Below, piece by piece: positions 33,506 to 41,155 of a DNA stretch of 64,000 nucleotides (positions within the stretch are counted from its first letter, which is position 1; every line of letters begins with the position of its first letter). Source of the stretch: Shimia sp040370365 (GTDB lineage Bacteria; Pseudomonadota; Alphaproteobacteria; Rhodobacterales; Rhodobacteraceae); contig NZ_BAABWQ010000003.1 of assembly GCF_040370365.1 (NCBI RefSeq), positions 310,001 to 374,000 of the forward strand, in the 5' to 3' direction. The notes beneath the pieces are model-generated. The model ran no database searches. It saw nothing but the letters and a program-made list of their open reading frames with translations, and had not been told where the DNA came from. Position numbers and translations under genes: made by a program.

Positions 33506-33575
33506 TACGTAGTTTTGCGGGCGTTGCGCCCATCTGTGCAGCGCCCTATCCTCCGCCACAACTGGGGGAGATGAC

Positions 33576-34187
33576 ATGACCATTTCGGTGGAAGACGCGT
33601 TTGCGACTGGCGATTTTGTGGAACTGGCGTTCAGCTTTGCGCCTGTGGGCATTGTGGTGACCGAAAACCGCATGATCCGCGATTGCAACGACACCTTTGC
33701 CGAGATATTTCGCTACACCCGCGAAGCGCTCAAAGACAGCACCTTCGCAATCCTGTATCCCACACAAGAAGAATTCACCAACATCCGCAATCGCGGCGTG
33801 CAGGAGTTGCGCGATGGCAATTTTTACTGGGATGAGCGGGTGATGATGCGTCAGGACGGCGAGATGTTTTGGTGTCGCGTGCGCGGGCATACATTCACAC
33901 CTGAAGACCCGTTGCAGCGCGCGGTGTGGAGTTTTGCCGATATTTCAGACACCCGCCCTTATCAGGCGCTGACCCGCCGGGAGCGCGAGGTGTTTTCGCT
34001 TTTGGCAGAGGGGCTGACCAGCAAAGAGATTGCCATCAAGCTGGAGATGAGCAACCGCACAGTGGAGGTGCACCGGGGGAAATTGTTGAAGAAGTTTGGT
34101 GTGTCCAACACCGCGAGCCTGTTTCAGTCATTGGGTGCAATTGGCACGCGGCATATCTATTCCGCCAGTGATGGAACTGTGCGGTAA
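33576..34187 (+). CDS. PAS-LuxR one-component regulator
   Basis: 203 residues with GGGGGAG before the ATG. Residues 15-125 form a PAS domain plus PAC segment (GIVVTENRMIRDCNDTFAEIF, DGEMFWCRVRGH). Residues 135-195 form a LuxR-type helix-turn-helix, LTRREREVFSLLAEGLTSKEIAIKL then SNRTVEVHRGKLLKKFGV. It has no receiver or kinase domain, so it probably senses a ligand or redox state directly through PAS. The input and targets are unknown. Follows purD by 70 bp. Confidence 0.88.
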   Translation: MTISVEDAFATGDFVELAFSFAPVGIVVTENRMIRDCNDTFAEIFRYTREALKDSTFAILYPTQEEFTNIRNRGVQELRDGNFYWDERVMMRQDGEMFWCRVRGHTFTPEDPLQRAVWSFADISDTRPYQALTRREREVFSLLAEGLTSKEIAIKLEMSNRTVEVHRGKLLKKFGVSNTASLFQSLGAIGTRHIYSASDGTVR

Positions 34188-34268
34188 GTCTTTGCTTTGA
34201 AGGTGGGCAGGGCCAGCCCCTCTTTGCCTGCGGCCAATTCATCCTGGGATATGTCAGGAAGGAGAAGC

Positions 34269-35036
34269 CTAGTTGGCTTTGCAGGCCAGCGCGGCACGCA
34301 GGCTGGCTTGGCCTTTGAAGGGACCAATGGCGCGTGAGGTCAGGGTTTTGCCGTCAAAGGATGTCGCAATGACCTGAGACCAGTTGGCGTTGACGGTGAT
34401 CATTTCGAGGCCTTGGCCGGCAGTCTGGTCACAATCTCGAATGCCGCCAGAAATGAAGTCCTCGCCAATACGATGATTGGTGAGACCCGCCTTGTTGGCC
34501 ACTTCGGTCAGAGCACCATCTTTGTAACGCCAGACACGCAGAGTTTTGGCCAAATGCGGCCGATCAATATAGGCAATTTCCATATGGCCGTCGCCGTCGA
34601 GATCAGCGGCACCAACCGGGGCCAGCCAGCGGTTGCGCTGTCCGATATGCGGAGTCGCTGCACGCAGGCCCGTTTCGTCATAGATCGCAAGACGCGCGCC
34701 GCCAGATTGACTGCTTTCCACCACGATCACTTCAACATCGCCGTTTCCGTCCACATCAACGAGGCGTGGTGCGATGTCTTCAAACACCCGGTCTTGTGGC
34801 AACGTCAGGACACGTCGCTTACCATTTGTGAGCGTGATCTCCAGCGCGCCGTATTCCACCGCATCACCCAACACTCCATGGGCGTATCGGGTGGTTTCCT
34901 TCGTGTAACGGGCAGCCTTGATATCCGCCAATGCGGCGCTCCCAGGCACCACCAGCACCACGCACAGAACATGCCAAGCGCGGCGCGCGCTACGGCGCAG
35001 CAAACGCATCAGAGGACGCCGCGCCGCCGAAACCAT
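34269..35036 (-). CDS. Exported FG-GAP/VCBS-repeat protein
   Basis: 255 residues. The ATG at 35036 overlaps the ferredoxin stop (TGATG), which supports this start over an internal Met. A basic N-terminus and hydrophobic stretch end at ALA (near residue 37). The mature part has beta-propeller repeats with Ca-binding-like loops: VDVDGNGDVEVIVVE near 93 and ADLDGDGHMEIAYID near 145. Such proteins are periplasmic or surface-exposed; no enzyme motif is seen. Coupling to a ferredoxin gene is unexpected for an exported protein. Confidence 0.8.
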   Translation of the reverse strand: MVSAARRPLMRLLRRSARRAWHVLCVVLVVPGSAALADIKAARYTKETTRYAHGVLGDAVEYGALEITLTNGKRRVLTLPQDRVFEDIAPRLVDVDGNGDVEVIVVESSQSGGARLAIYDETGLRAATPHIGQRNRWLAPVGAADLDGDGHMEIAYIDRPHLAKTLRVWRYKDGALTEVANKAGLTNHRIGEDFISGGIRDCDQTAGQGLEMITVNANWSQVIATSFDGKTLTSRAIGPFKGQASLRAALACKAN

Positions 35037-35359
35037 CAGATTTGTTTCTCAGGCATTTTGACCACCAGACCGTCCAATGCATCCGTTACCTTCAGCTGAC
35101 AGGTCAAACGTGAGGTGGCGGGGTCTGGTTCAAAGGCGAAATCCAGCATGTCCTCTTCCATGTCATCTTTGGCGGGCAGTTTCTCAACCCAGGCAGAATC
35201 AATGTAAACATGGCAGGTCGAGCAGGCACAGGCCCCGCCGCAATCGGCTTCAATACCTGGAATATTGTTGTCACGAGCGCCTTCCATGACAGTCAGCCCC
35301 GTGGCGACCTCTACGACATGTTCGGTTCCGTTATGCTCGACATAGGTGATTTTGGCCAT
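35036..35359 (-). CDS. [2Fe-2S] ferredoxin, adrenodoxin type
   Basis: 107 residues from MAKITYVEHNG. The cluster ligands are C-x5-C-x2-C in EADCGGACACSTCHVYI and the fourth Cys in SRLTCQL near residue 87, the adrenodoxin pattern. The acidic DDMEEDMLDFAFEPDP loop is the usual partner-binding region. It serves Fe-S assembly (Fdx) or a P450/hydroxylase as electron carrier; the AlkB-type enzyme 5 kb away could be a client, which is speculation. Start codon of the FG-GAP gene overlaps its stop. Confidence 0.93.
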   Translation of the reverse strand: MAKITYVEHNGTEHVVEVATGLTVMEGARDNNIPGIEADCGGACACSTCHVYIDSAWVEKLPAKDDMEEDMLDFAFEPDPATSRLTCQLKVTDALDGLVVKMPEKQI

Positions 35360-35607
35360 GCCTGGCTCCTTTGGTGAAACTGTTCGCATTCCTAGTTAGT
35401 CAAGCTGGGGCTCTGCTTCCACCCCCTTTTGCGACTTCAACAGTCGCTTTCCGTAAGAAAACAACGCAAACCATCCGCACCTGCGGTGTATTGAGACAAC
35501 AGTGCTTGTGCGGCCTGAGATCATCGCGCCAAAATCAACTGCGCCATGTCGGAGTTTCGCTGCAGTGCAAAAGGCGCTACATTACAAAAAACTGATGAGG
35601 CGCGAGC

Positions 35608-36171
35608 ATGCCCACATATTCTACCGCACGACCGGCTGTTGCCTTTTCGGCACTCCTAGCGCTGCTGTGTGTAGCGAGCTGTGATGCCCCGATCGCCGAC
35701 GCCCCTTACGTTGCTGCCTTCAATGAACCGGAGATCGTGCGCGCGCAAGACGCTGGTGCGCCCCCCAACGCGCGCCCCGGAAGCTGTTGGGGACGGAATG
35801 TGACCCCTGCTGTGCTTGAAACCGTCACCGAACAAATCATGGTGCAGCCTCCGGAGGTCTTGGCAGATGGCACCGTGTTGGCACCGGGAATTTTTCGCAC
35901 TGAAACGCAGCAACGCATCGTCAAAGAGCGTCGGGAACTGTGGTTTGAAACCCCCTGTGAAGAAGTATGGACCGAAGAGTTCACCGCCTCTTTGCAGCGG
36001 GCGCTTAAGGTGCGAGGCCTATATTATGGTGGGATCTCCGGCATTCAGGACGCACGCACACGCGCTGCCATCCGACGCTATCAAACAGCTGGAGGGTTGG
36101 ACAGTCCGATCCTGTCTTTGGAAAGCGCCCGAAGATTGGGGTTGATCGCGGTGCCGCGTGACGCCGTCTAG
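35608..36171 (+). CDS. Lipoprotein with peptidoglycan-binding domain
   Basis: 187 residues. A signal peptide with lipobox VASCD puts the lipid Cys near residue 25. The middle has an unassigned segment with two Cys (GSCWGRN, TPCEEVW). The C-terminal 60 residues fit a PG_binding_1 three-helix domain: FTASLQRALKVRGLYYGGISGIQDARTRAAIRRYQ. It probably tethers to or senses the cell wall in the periplasm. Right after its stop lies an exact 15-bp tandem repeat. Confidence 0.8.
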   Translation: MPTYSTARPAVAFSALLALLCVASCDAPIADAPYVAAFNEPEIVRAQDAGAPPNARPGSCWGRNVTPAVLETVTEQIMVQPPEVLADGTVLAPGIFRTETQQRIVKERRELWFETPCEEVWTEEFTASLQRALKVRGLYYGGISGIQDARTRAAIRRYQTAGGLDSPILSLESARRLGLIAVPRDAV

Positions 36172-36199
36172 CTGCTTCACATATAGCTGCTTCACATAA
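36170..36199. repeat. 15-bp tandem duplication
   Basis: TAGCTGCTTCACATA occurs twice in direct succession, beginning with the stop codon region of the peptidoglycan-binding lipoprotein gene. It looks like a slippage duplication. Confidence 0.8.
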
Positions 36200-36225
36200 A
36201 AAAGGGCGCCACGATGGGCGCCCTT
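36196..36225 (-). terminator. Intrinsic terminator after the Do-type protease
   Basis: AAGGGCGCC pairs with GGCGCCCTT around ACGATG; on the minus strand it is followed by TTTTTTAT. It ends the protease gene and partly blocks convergent reading. Confidence 0.85.
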
Positions 36226-36246
36226 CAACATTCTTAAAACTATGAT

Positions 36247-37713
36247 CTACTCTTCGAGGTTGAGTGCCACAAAGCGGGGTTCACCCGCACGGCGCACCAA
36301 CAGCAGAAGGGATTTGCGCCCTGCCTCACCGGCCTCCGCGATGCGGTCTTCCAGATCAGACATGTTGTCGAGGGTCTGCTGGCCCGCTTCGGTCAGAACA
36401 TCGCCCGCACGCAGGCCTTTTTCAAAAGCGCTCGACGCCTCGTCTACATCGGTGACAACCAGACCATCCACCTTGTCATCCAGATCCAATTCAGCACGTA
36501 GCTCATCTGTCAGTTCGGATAAGGTCAGTCCGAGGATCTGTTTGGTCACAGGCTCATCGGAAGGCACTGGCTGACTGGCAGGGACCGCGCCTTCGGCTTC
36601 TTCACGCCGGCCGAGGGTGACGGACAACGTGACTTCATCACCATTGCGAAGCACCAAGACATCCACAGCTTTGCCAACGGTGGTGTTGCCAACGGTGCGT
36701 ACAAGCCCGCGCACATCTTTCACATCCGTGCCGTCAAACGTAAGGATGACATCACCAGACTGCATACCCGCTTCCATCGCGGGTCCTTCTGGGACATCGG
36801 TGACCATCGCGCCTGAGGCGTTTTTCAGCCCTTCAACAGCGTCTACCATATCTTCGGTCACGTCCTGAATACGCACGCCCAGCCAGCCACGGCGGGTTTC
36901 ACCAAATTGCTGCAGCTGATCGACCACTTTGGTCACCACGTTGGACGCCATGGAAAAGCCAATGCCGATGGAGCCGCCATTGGGGGACAGGATGGCGGTG
37001 TTTACACCAATCACATCCCCATCCATGTTGAACAATGGACCACCGGAGTTGCCGCGGTTGATGGCCGCGTCGGTCTGAATGTAGTCATCATAAGCGCCTT
37101 GCAGCGACCGACCACGTTGGGACACGATGCCCGCTGAGACCGAAAAGCCTTGGCCAAGCGGGTTGCCCATGGCCATGACCCAATCGCCAACTCGCGCTGT
37201 GTCACTGTTGCCGAATTCCACAAAGTCCAAGGGTTCGTCGCTTTCCACTTTCAGCAGCGCGATGTCGGTGTTCTTGTCCGTGCCGATCACTTTGGCAGGC
37301 AATTCACCGCCCTCAAAGAACTCGACCAGGATTTCATCTGCCCCTTCGATCACATGGTTGTTGGTGACCACATAGCCATCCGCAGAGATCACAAAGCCGG
37401 AGCCCAGCGCAGAGGTGCGGCGTGGTCGATCCCCATTTTCATCCTCGCGATCTTGGAATTCCCGGAAGAAATCCTCAAAAGGCGATCCTTCGGGCACGAT
37501 GCCTTGCGGCCCCGTACGCCCAGCCACAACCGTGGATGTGGTGATATTGACCACTGCGGGGCTGATTTCATCCGCAAGATCCGCAAAACTATCGGGCCGG
37601 GCGTCGGCAGAAACAGCCTGTGCAACGACGACCACGGCCGCCACCAGTGTAACCCAAGTTGCCCGCCAAAGCGGGGTGTTCGGACGTGTGTCCGTGAGTG
37701 TGTCAGAAAACAC
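36247..37713 (-). CDS. degP: Do-type periplasmic serine protease (DegP/DegQ/MucD-like)
   Basis: 488 residues from a GTG at 37713 with AAAGGAG eight bases upstream; the frame extends upstream without a ribosome site. A hydrophobic signal segment (WVTLVAAVVVVAQAVSADA) leads to the periplasm. Catalytic triad: His in VTNNHVIEGADE, Asp in KNTDIALLKV, Ser in NRGNSGGPLFNM. Two PDZ domains follow (GWLGVRIQDVTEDM near residue 275; the second near 395-470). Degrades or refolds damaged envelope proteins. Probably stress-regulated, though no sigma-E-type site was identified. Confidence 0.95.
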   Translation of the reverse strand: MFSDTLTDTRPNTPLWRATWVTLVAAVVVVAQAVSADARPDSFADLADEISPAVVNITTSTVVAGRTGPQGIVPEGSPFEDFFREFQDREDENGDRPRRTSALGSGFVISADGYVVTNNHVIEGADEILVEFFEGGELPAKVIGTDKNTDIALLKVESDEPLDFVEFGNSDTARVGDWVMAMGNPLGQGFSVSAGIVSQRGRSLQGAYDDYIQTDAAINRGNSGGPLFNMDGDVIGVNTAILSPNGGSIGIGFSMASNVVTKVVDQLQQFGETRRGWLGVRIQDVTEDMVDAVEGLKNASGAMVTDVPEGPAMEAGMQSGDVILTFDGTDVKDVRGLVRTVGNTTVGKAVDVLVLRNGDEVTLSVTLGRREEAEGAVPASQPVPSDEPVTKQILGLTLSELTDELRAELDLDDKVDGLVVTDVDEASSAFEKGLRAGDVLTEAGQQTLDNMSDLEDRIAEAGEAGRKSLLLLVRRAGEPRFVALNLEE

Positions 37714-37880
37714 GATCGGCTCTCCTTTGGTGTTTCGTATCGGGTCAGGGTTTGCCTGACATCTGACTAGAGAATGTGCGCTCCTTGTCCTGAGTGCAAG
37801 GTCATGACACTCGCGTCGGTACAATTGCGCGTGAAGCAGATGTGAGACGTACCCTTACACAGAGAGCTGGTGCAGGCCGA

Positions 37881-38411
37881 TCAATGCAATGTTGGTCGTG
37901 ATGCCAACGATACGTGAGGCTCGGACGGGTTCCGCCTCTTTGCGCCCTGATTGTCAGGGCGAGATGGCCGCGGGCGTGCCGCAAAAACCCGAGACGCAGC
38001 CGCCAACGCCATGCCAAACTCCGCAGCCAAACCGGCGAAACACATGGCCATATCTGGGCGCACAACGAGAGCTGCCAACAAAGCGGCGTCTTCGGTTTCG
38101 CCATTTGCTGCGGCTGACACCATATGGGCAAAAACAGCTTCATCCGCGCCCAAACAGCGACAAGAACACCCGTGGCGACAGAGCTGACGACGGCCGTACT
38201 GACCACCAATTTCCATCAGATCGCCAAACACTGCGACCGCATTGCGTGCACGCTCTACGCCGAGGCCGGAGGCCAGCAAGCTATGAAGTTCTGCCTGTTG
38301 CTTGGGGTCACGTTCCCAATGGCGCAACCAGCGCACGGCCAGCCGTTGAACGTCATCCAGATCACCCAACCAACCCACCCGCTGAGCACCAGCGGTTGCT
38401 GCGGCATTCAT
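37881..38411 (-). CDS. Uncharacterised protein coupled to hemP, with a Cys cluster
   Basis: 176 residues. Its ATG overlaps the hemP stop in ATGA, so the two are translated together. A helical first half is followed by RRQLCRHGCSCRCLGADE near residues 75-90: four Cys and one His within nine residues (C-x3-C-x-C-x-C). This could bind a metal, an Fe-S cluster or heme. The C-terminal 35 residues are basic and Pro/Ser-rich, likely disordered. No known family is recognised. The link to HemP suggests a part in heme or iron handling; that is inference. Confidence 0.7.
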   Translation of the reverse strand: MNAAATAGAQRVGWLGDLDDVQRLAVRWLRHWERDPKQQAELHSLLASGLGVERARNAVAVFGDLMEIGGQYGRRQLCRHGCSCRCLGADEAVFAHMVSAAANGETEDAALLAALVVRPDMAMCFAGLAAEFGMALAAASRVFAARPRPSRPDNQGAKRRNPSEPHVSLASRPTLH

Positions 38412-38566
38412 TTTGTCAGGATCAATTTGCCCGCGCGGGTGATGCGCAGTGTGTAAAGTTGATCGTTCAACCGAATGTGGGCCAGTCCGTTTTCGCCTGT
38501 CAATGCCTGTGCATCATGTACTGGCAGGGCTGCAACGTAGTCGGTCATTTGGCTTTGGATGGTCAT
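38408..38566 (-). CDS. hemP: HemP-family hemin uptake protein
   Basis: 52 residues from MTIQSQMTDYV, with GGAGAGCCCC before the ATG. The family C-terminus is unmistakable: LYTLRITRAGKLILTK. HemP proteins are small and iron-repressed; in some bacteria they activate heme-uptake genes. No heme receptor or ABC genes are next to it here. A repeated GACTAA element lies 65-81 bp upstream. Confidence 0.88.
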   Translation of the reverse strand: MTIQSQMTDYVAALPVHDAQALTGENGLAHIRLNDQLYTLRITRAGKLILTK

Positions 38567-38630
38567 GGGGCTCTCCAAGAAAGTGTGGTCAATGGCTCCC
38601 CGTTGGGTGGCTGAGTCTTTTCTGATTGTT

Positions 38631-38647
38631 TTAGTCGGATTAGTCAA
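38631..38647 (-). promoter_or_regulatory. Candidate hemP control element
   Basis: On the minus strand TTGACTAATCCGACTAA contains GACTAA twice in direct repeat, 8 bp apart, and a TTGACT that could serve as -35. Position upstream of an iron-responsive gene makes an iron-regulator site plausible, but it does not match the Fur, Irr or RirA consensus clearly. Confidence 0.3.
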
Positions 38648-38694
38648 GCGCCATGTTGGCACGCGCTGCTCTGACACGAAAATCCAGCGCTAAG

Positions 38695-38727
38695 CAAAAA
38701 AAAGCGCCCCTTTTTAGAGCGCTCTTT
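38695..38727 (-). terminator. Intrinsic terminator after the lytic transglycosylase lipoprotein
   Basis: On the minus strand AGAGCGC pairs with GGCGCTTT-type sequence around a short A-rich loop, followed by eight T. It lies 31 bp after the stop at 38758. Confidence 0.75.
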
Positions 38728-38757
38728 GTGTTCAATTGTTGATCCCGAAGTGGCCGA

Positions 38758-39345
38758 CTACCAAATACGGGAACAGCTCTTAAGCTGAGACTGGTATCGA
38801 GACGATCGGCTTGCGACCTCATCTGCCACGCGGTTTAACCATGCCTTGCTGCGATAAGTTCCGCGGGCATAACCTGTGTGTCCCTCGTGATAGTTTAGAT
38901 ACTGCGCCCGAGCGTCATGCATCGACACCCCGTTGCGTTCACGGGATTCAGCGAAATACCACCCCATGAAGTCAGACGCATCCTTGATGTTATCGCGTCG
39001 CGCACCACGGTTACGCGTTTCACGTTTGTATTGATCCCACGTGCCATCCAACGCCTGCGCATAGCCATATGCACTGCTTTGGCGGCCCATCGGCAAAATG
39101 CCCAAGGCGTACTTGTGGGGTGTGCGCGCGTTAGAGATGAATTTGCTCTCTTGATAGAGCACAGCCATCTGCACGTGCACGGGGACACCCCACTTACGTT
39201 TGGTGGACACAAAAGCCCGTTTAAAATGCGGCTTCTCTTGGAGAATCGCACACGCGTTGTCTAGATTGCGCGGCGCACTCGTGTCTTTGCCACCGCAGGC
39301 GGCCACAAATCCAAGAATCACCAACGCGAAGAGAAGTCTGCTCAT
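38758..39345 (-). CDS. Lytic transglycosylase-like lipoprotein
   Basis: 195 residues. Lipobox VAACG puts the lipid Cys near residue 17. The SLT domain is recognisable: VPVHVQMAVLYQESKFISNARTP with the catalytic Glu near residue 66, then SAYGYAQALDGTWDQYKRE and YLNYHEGHTGYARGTY. It cleaves peptidoglycan glycan strands from the outer membrane side. The HEGHTGY block in place of the usual AYNAG is characteristic of a Roseobacter subgroup. Own terminator downstream. Confidence 0.88.
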   Translation of the reverse strand: MSRLLFALVILGFVAACGGKDTSAPRNLDNACAILQEKPHFKRAFVSTKRKWGVPVHVQMAVLYQESKFISNARTPHKYALGILPMGRQSSAYGYAQALDGTWDQYKRETRNRGARRDNIKDASDFMGWYFAESRERNGVSMHDARAQYLNYHEGHTGYARGTYRSKAWLNRVADEVASRSSRYQSQLKSCSRIW

Positions 39346-39419
39346 CTGCCTCTCGCTATGTTTTGTTTTTTTGTCAGTCTAACGGAATTACCTCGGAAGG
39401 GTAAATCACATTTGGTTGG

Positions 39420-40301
39420 TTACAGAAGCAAGGTTAATAGCAGCGGCAAGCAAACCACCGACACAAGCGTCGAGACCACAGCAAAACCGGCCACCGCCTC
39501 TGCGTCCGCCTCGTATTTTTCCGCGAGCAGATAGCTGCTGATCCCCACCGGCATGGCCATTTGCAAGACAAGAACACCAAAAAGCGTGCCTCCCAGGCCA
39601 AATACACCAGCCAATGCCCAGCCCACTGCGGCGCAGATCAAAAACTTTAGACCAGAGAGATAGATAGCGGTCACAACACGCCCCGGCGTGAGCCGCGCCA
39701 CCGCGACGCCAAGTGTCAAAAGCATCAATGGAATCGCCATTTGACCAATCAAGTCTAACGTCTCTGTCAGAAAATCTGGCGTTTTCCACCCTGTCACAAG
39801 GAACACAGCCCCCAGCAACGTCGCCCAAATCATCGGCTCTTGCAGCATTTTGCCAAAGGCACCCTCACCCGCAACCAGCCAAATCCCCCACGTAAACGAC
39901 AAGAGCGCGGTGACAGCCAAGAGTACCACCGCAGCCTCAAGCCCGGCTTGCCCAAAGGCGAACAGCGCAAGCGGCACACCCAGATTGCCCGTGTTTCCAA
40001 AAATGAACGGCGCTAGGTAGCTGCGCAGATCCAAACCAAGCACCTTCAACAGGCACCAGCCCAAAGCGCCGATGACGACATATCCAGCCACCCCCGCCAA
40101 GGTCAGCCGCGCCAAATCCGCCAGCTCCGCATCGGTTTTCATGAGCGCCGTGAAGATCAAACAGGGCACCGCCAAATTGACCCCAAGGCGCGTGACAAAC
40201 TGAATGCGGTATTCAAAACCCGCTTTCACCCAGGCAAATCCAACACCAGCAACCAAGAACACCGGGGCCACAATTTCCAAGACTGTTAAGATAAGGTTCA
40301 C
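39420..40301 (-). CDS. AEC-family auxin efflux-type transporter
   Basis: 293 residues with about ten hydrophobic segments in two groups of five. Typical family features: NLAVPCLIFTAL near residue 43, FGNTGNLGVPLALFAFG near 100 (the N-x-G-x-x-P type helix break), and LQMAMPVGISSYLLAEKY near 245. Members export malonate, malate or similar anions in bacteria; the substrate here cannot be named. Monocistronic. Confidence 0.88.
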   Translation of the reverse strand: MNLILTVLEIVAPVFLVAGVGFAWVKAGFEYRIQFVTRLGVNLAVPCLIFTALMKTDAELADLARLTLAGVAGYVVIGALGWCLLKVLGLDLRSYLAPFIFGNTGNLGVPLALFAFGQAGLEAAVVLLAVTALLSFTWGIWLVAGEGAFGKMLQEPMIWATLLGAVFLVTGWKTPDFLTETLDLIGQMAIPLMLLTLGVAVARLTPGRVVTAIYLSGLKFLICAAVGWALAGVFGLGGTLFGVLVLQMAMPVGISSYLLAEKYEADAEAVAGFAVVSTLVSVVCLPLLLTLLL

Positions 40302-40384
40302 AGACTGTTTCCTGTTAAAATTCGCCTAAAGTTGGACAAAGCCCCCTTGCAGGGTCTAACTTTGAGAGGTAGGGGCTGCAATAC

Positions 40385-40711
40385 ATGCTTAGAACACGCG
40401 CAAAATATTACCTCGGTCAGGTTGTCCGCCATCGCAAACACCCGTTTCGCGGTGTTGTGTTTGATGTGGATCCAGAATTCTCCAACACGGAAGAATGGTA
40501 CGAGGCCATTCCAGAAGACAGCCGTCCTCTAAAGGATCAGCCGTTTTATCACCTGTTGGCGGAAAACGACCAAAGCTACTACGTGGCTTATGTGTCCGAG
40601 CAGAACCTGATTGCGGACTATTCTGGTGAGCCCGTGAGCCACCCAGATCTGGATGAGATGTTTGGACCGTTTGAAGATGGCGCCTATCCACTTCACTTTC
40701 AGATGAACTGA
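40385..40711 (+). CDS. hspQ: Heat shock protein HspQ
   Basis: 108 residues. The start RAKYYLGQVVRHRKHPFRGVVFDVDPEF and the end QPFYHLLAENDQSYYVAYVSEQNLI match the hemimethylated-DNA-binding/HspQ (YccV) fold. In enterobacteria HspQ binds the Lon protease as an activity specifier. Divergent from the AEC carrier and convergent with the rhodanese gene. Confidence 0.94.
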   Translation: MLRTRAKYYLGQVVRHRKHPFRGVVFDVDPEFSNTEEWYEAIPEDSRPLKDQPFYHLLAENDQSYYVAYVSEQNLIADYSGEPVSHPDLDEMFGPFEDGAYPLHFQMN

Positions 40712-40765
40712 TCCCGACACACCACCACTGCATTGCGCCGGGCCAAAGAGACCCGGCGTTTCTGT

Positions 40766-41152
40766 TTAATCGAGCACCACCGGCGCGCCGCGCTTTTTCC
40801 ATGTGCTGAAACCGCCTTCCATTTCGGCGATGTTTTCCACGCCCATGTCCTGCAAGGCTTTGACAGACAACGCGGAACGCCATGCGCTGGCGCAGAACAA
40901 AATGAGGGTTTTGCCTGTTGCCAGCTCGGGCTTGTGATAGGGGCTGTCTGGTGCAATCCAGAACTCCAACATGCCGCGTGGTGCGTGAAAAGCGCCCTCA
41001 ATGCGCCCTTCACGTTTCAATTCACGCGGGTCTCGGATGTCCACTAAAAGCGCATCTCCTTGCGCCGCCATGTGCTCTGCCTCCGCTTGATCCAGACTGC
41101 GGATTTCAGTCTTGGCAGCTTGCACCAATTCTTTGATCGGAGTGATTGCCAT
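40766..41152 (-). CDS. Rhodanese-like sulfurtransferase
   Basis: 128 residues. Single rhodanese domain with LLVDIRDPRELKREGRIEGAFHAPRG near residue 33 and the active-site loop FCASAWRSALS near residue 85, whose Cys can carry a persulfide. It follows the gamma-glutamyltransferase gene after 3 bp (GAGGTATG joins the two), so one operon is likely, perhaps for sulfur released from glutathione; that is inference. Confidence 0.93.
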   Translation of the reverse strand: MAITPIKELVQAAKTEIRSLDQAEAEHMAAQGDALLVDIRDPRELKREGRIEGAFHAPRGMLEFWIAPDSPYHKPELATGKTLILFCASAWRSALSVKALQDMGVENIAEMEGGFSTWKKRGAPVVLD

Positions 41153-41155
41153 ACC

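Noticed and set aside
32519..33694. A 391-codon minus-strand frame opposite purD
   Set aside because: Overlaps all of the well-supported purD gene and shows no family motif.
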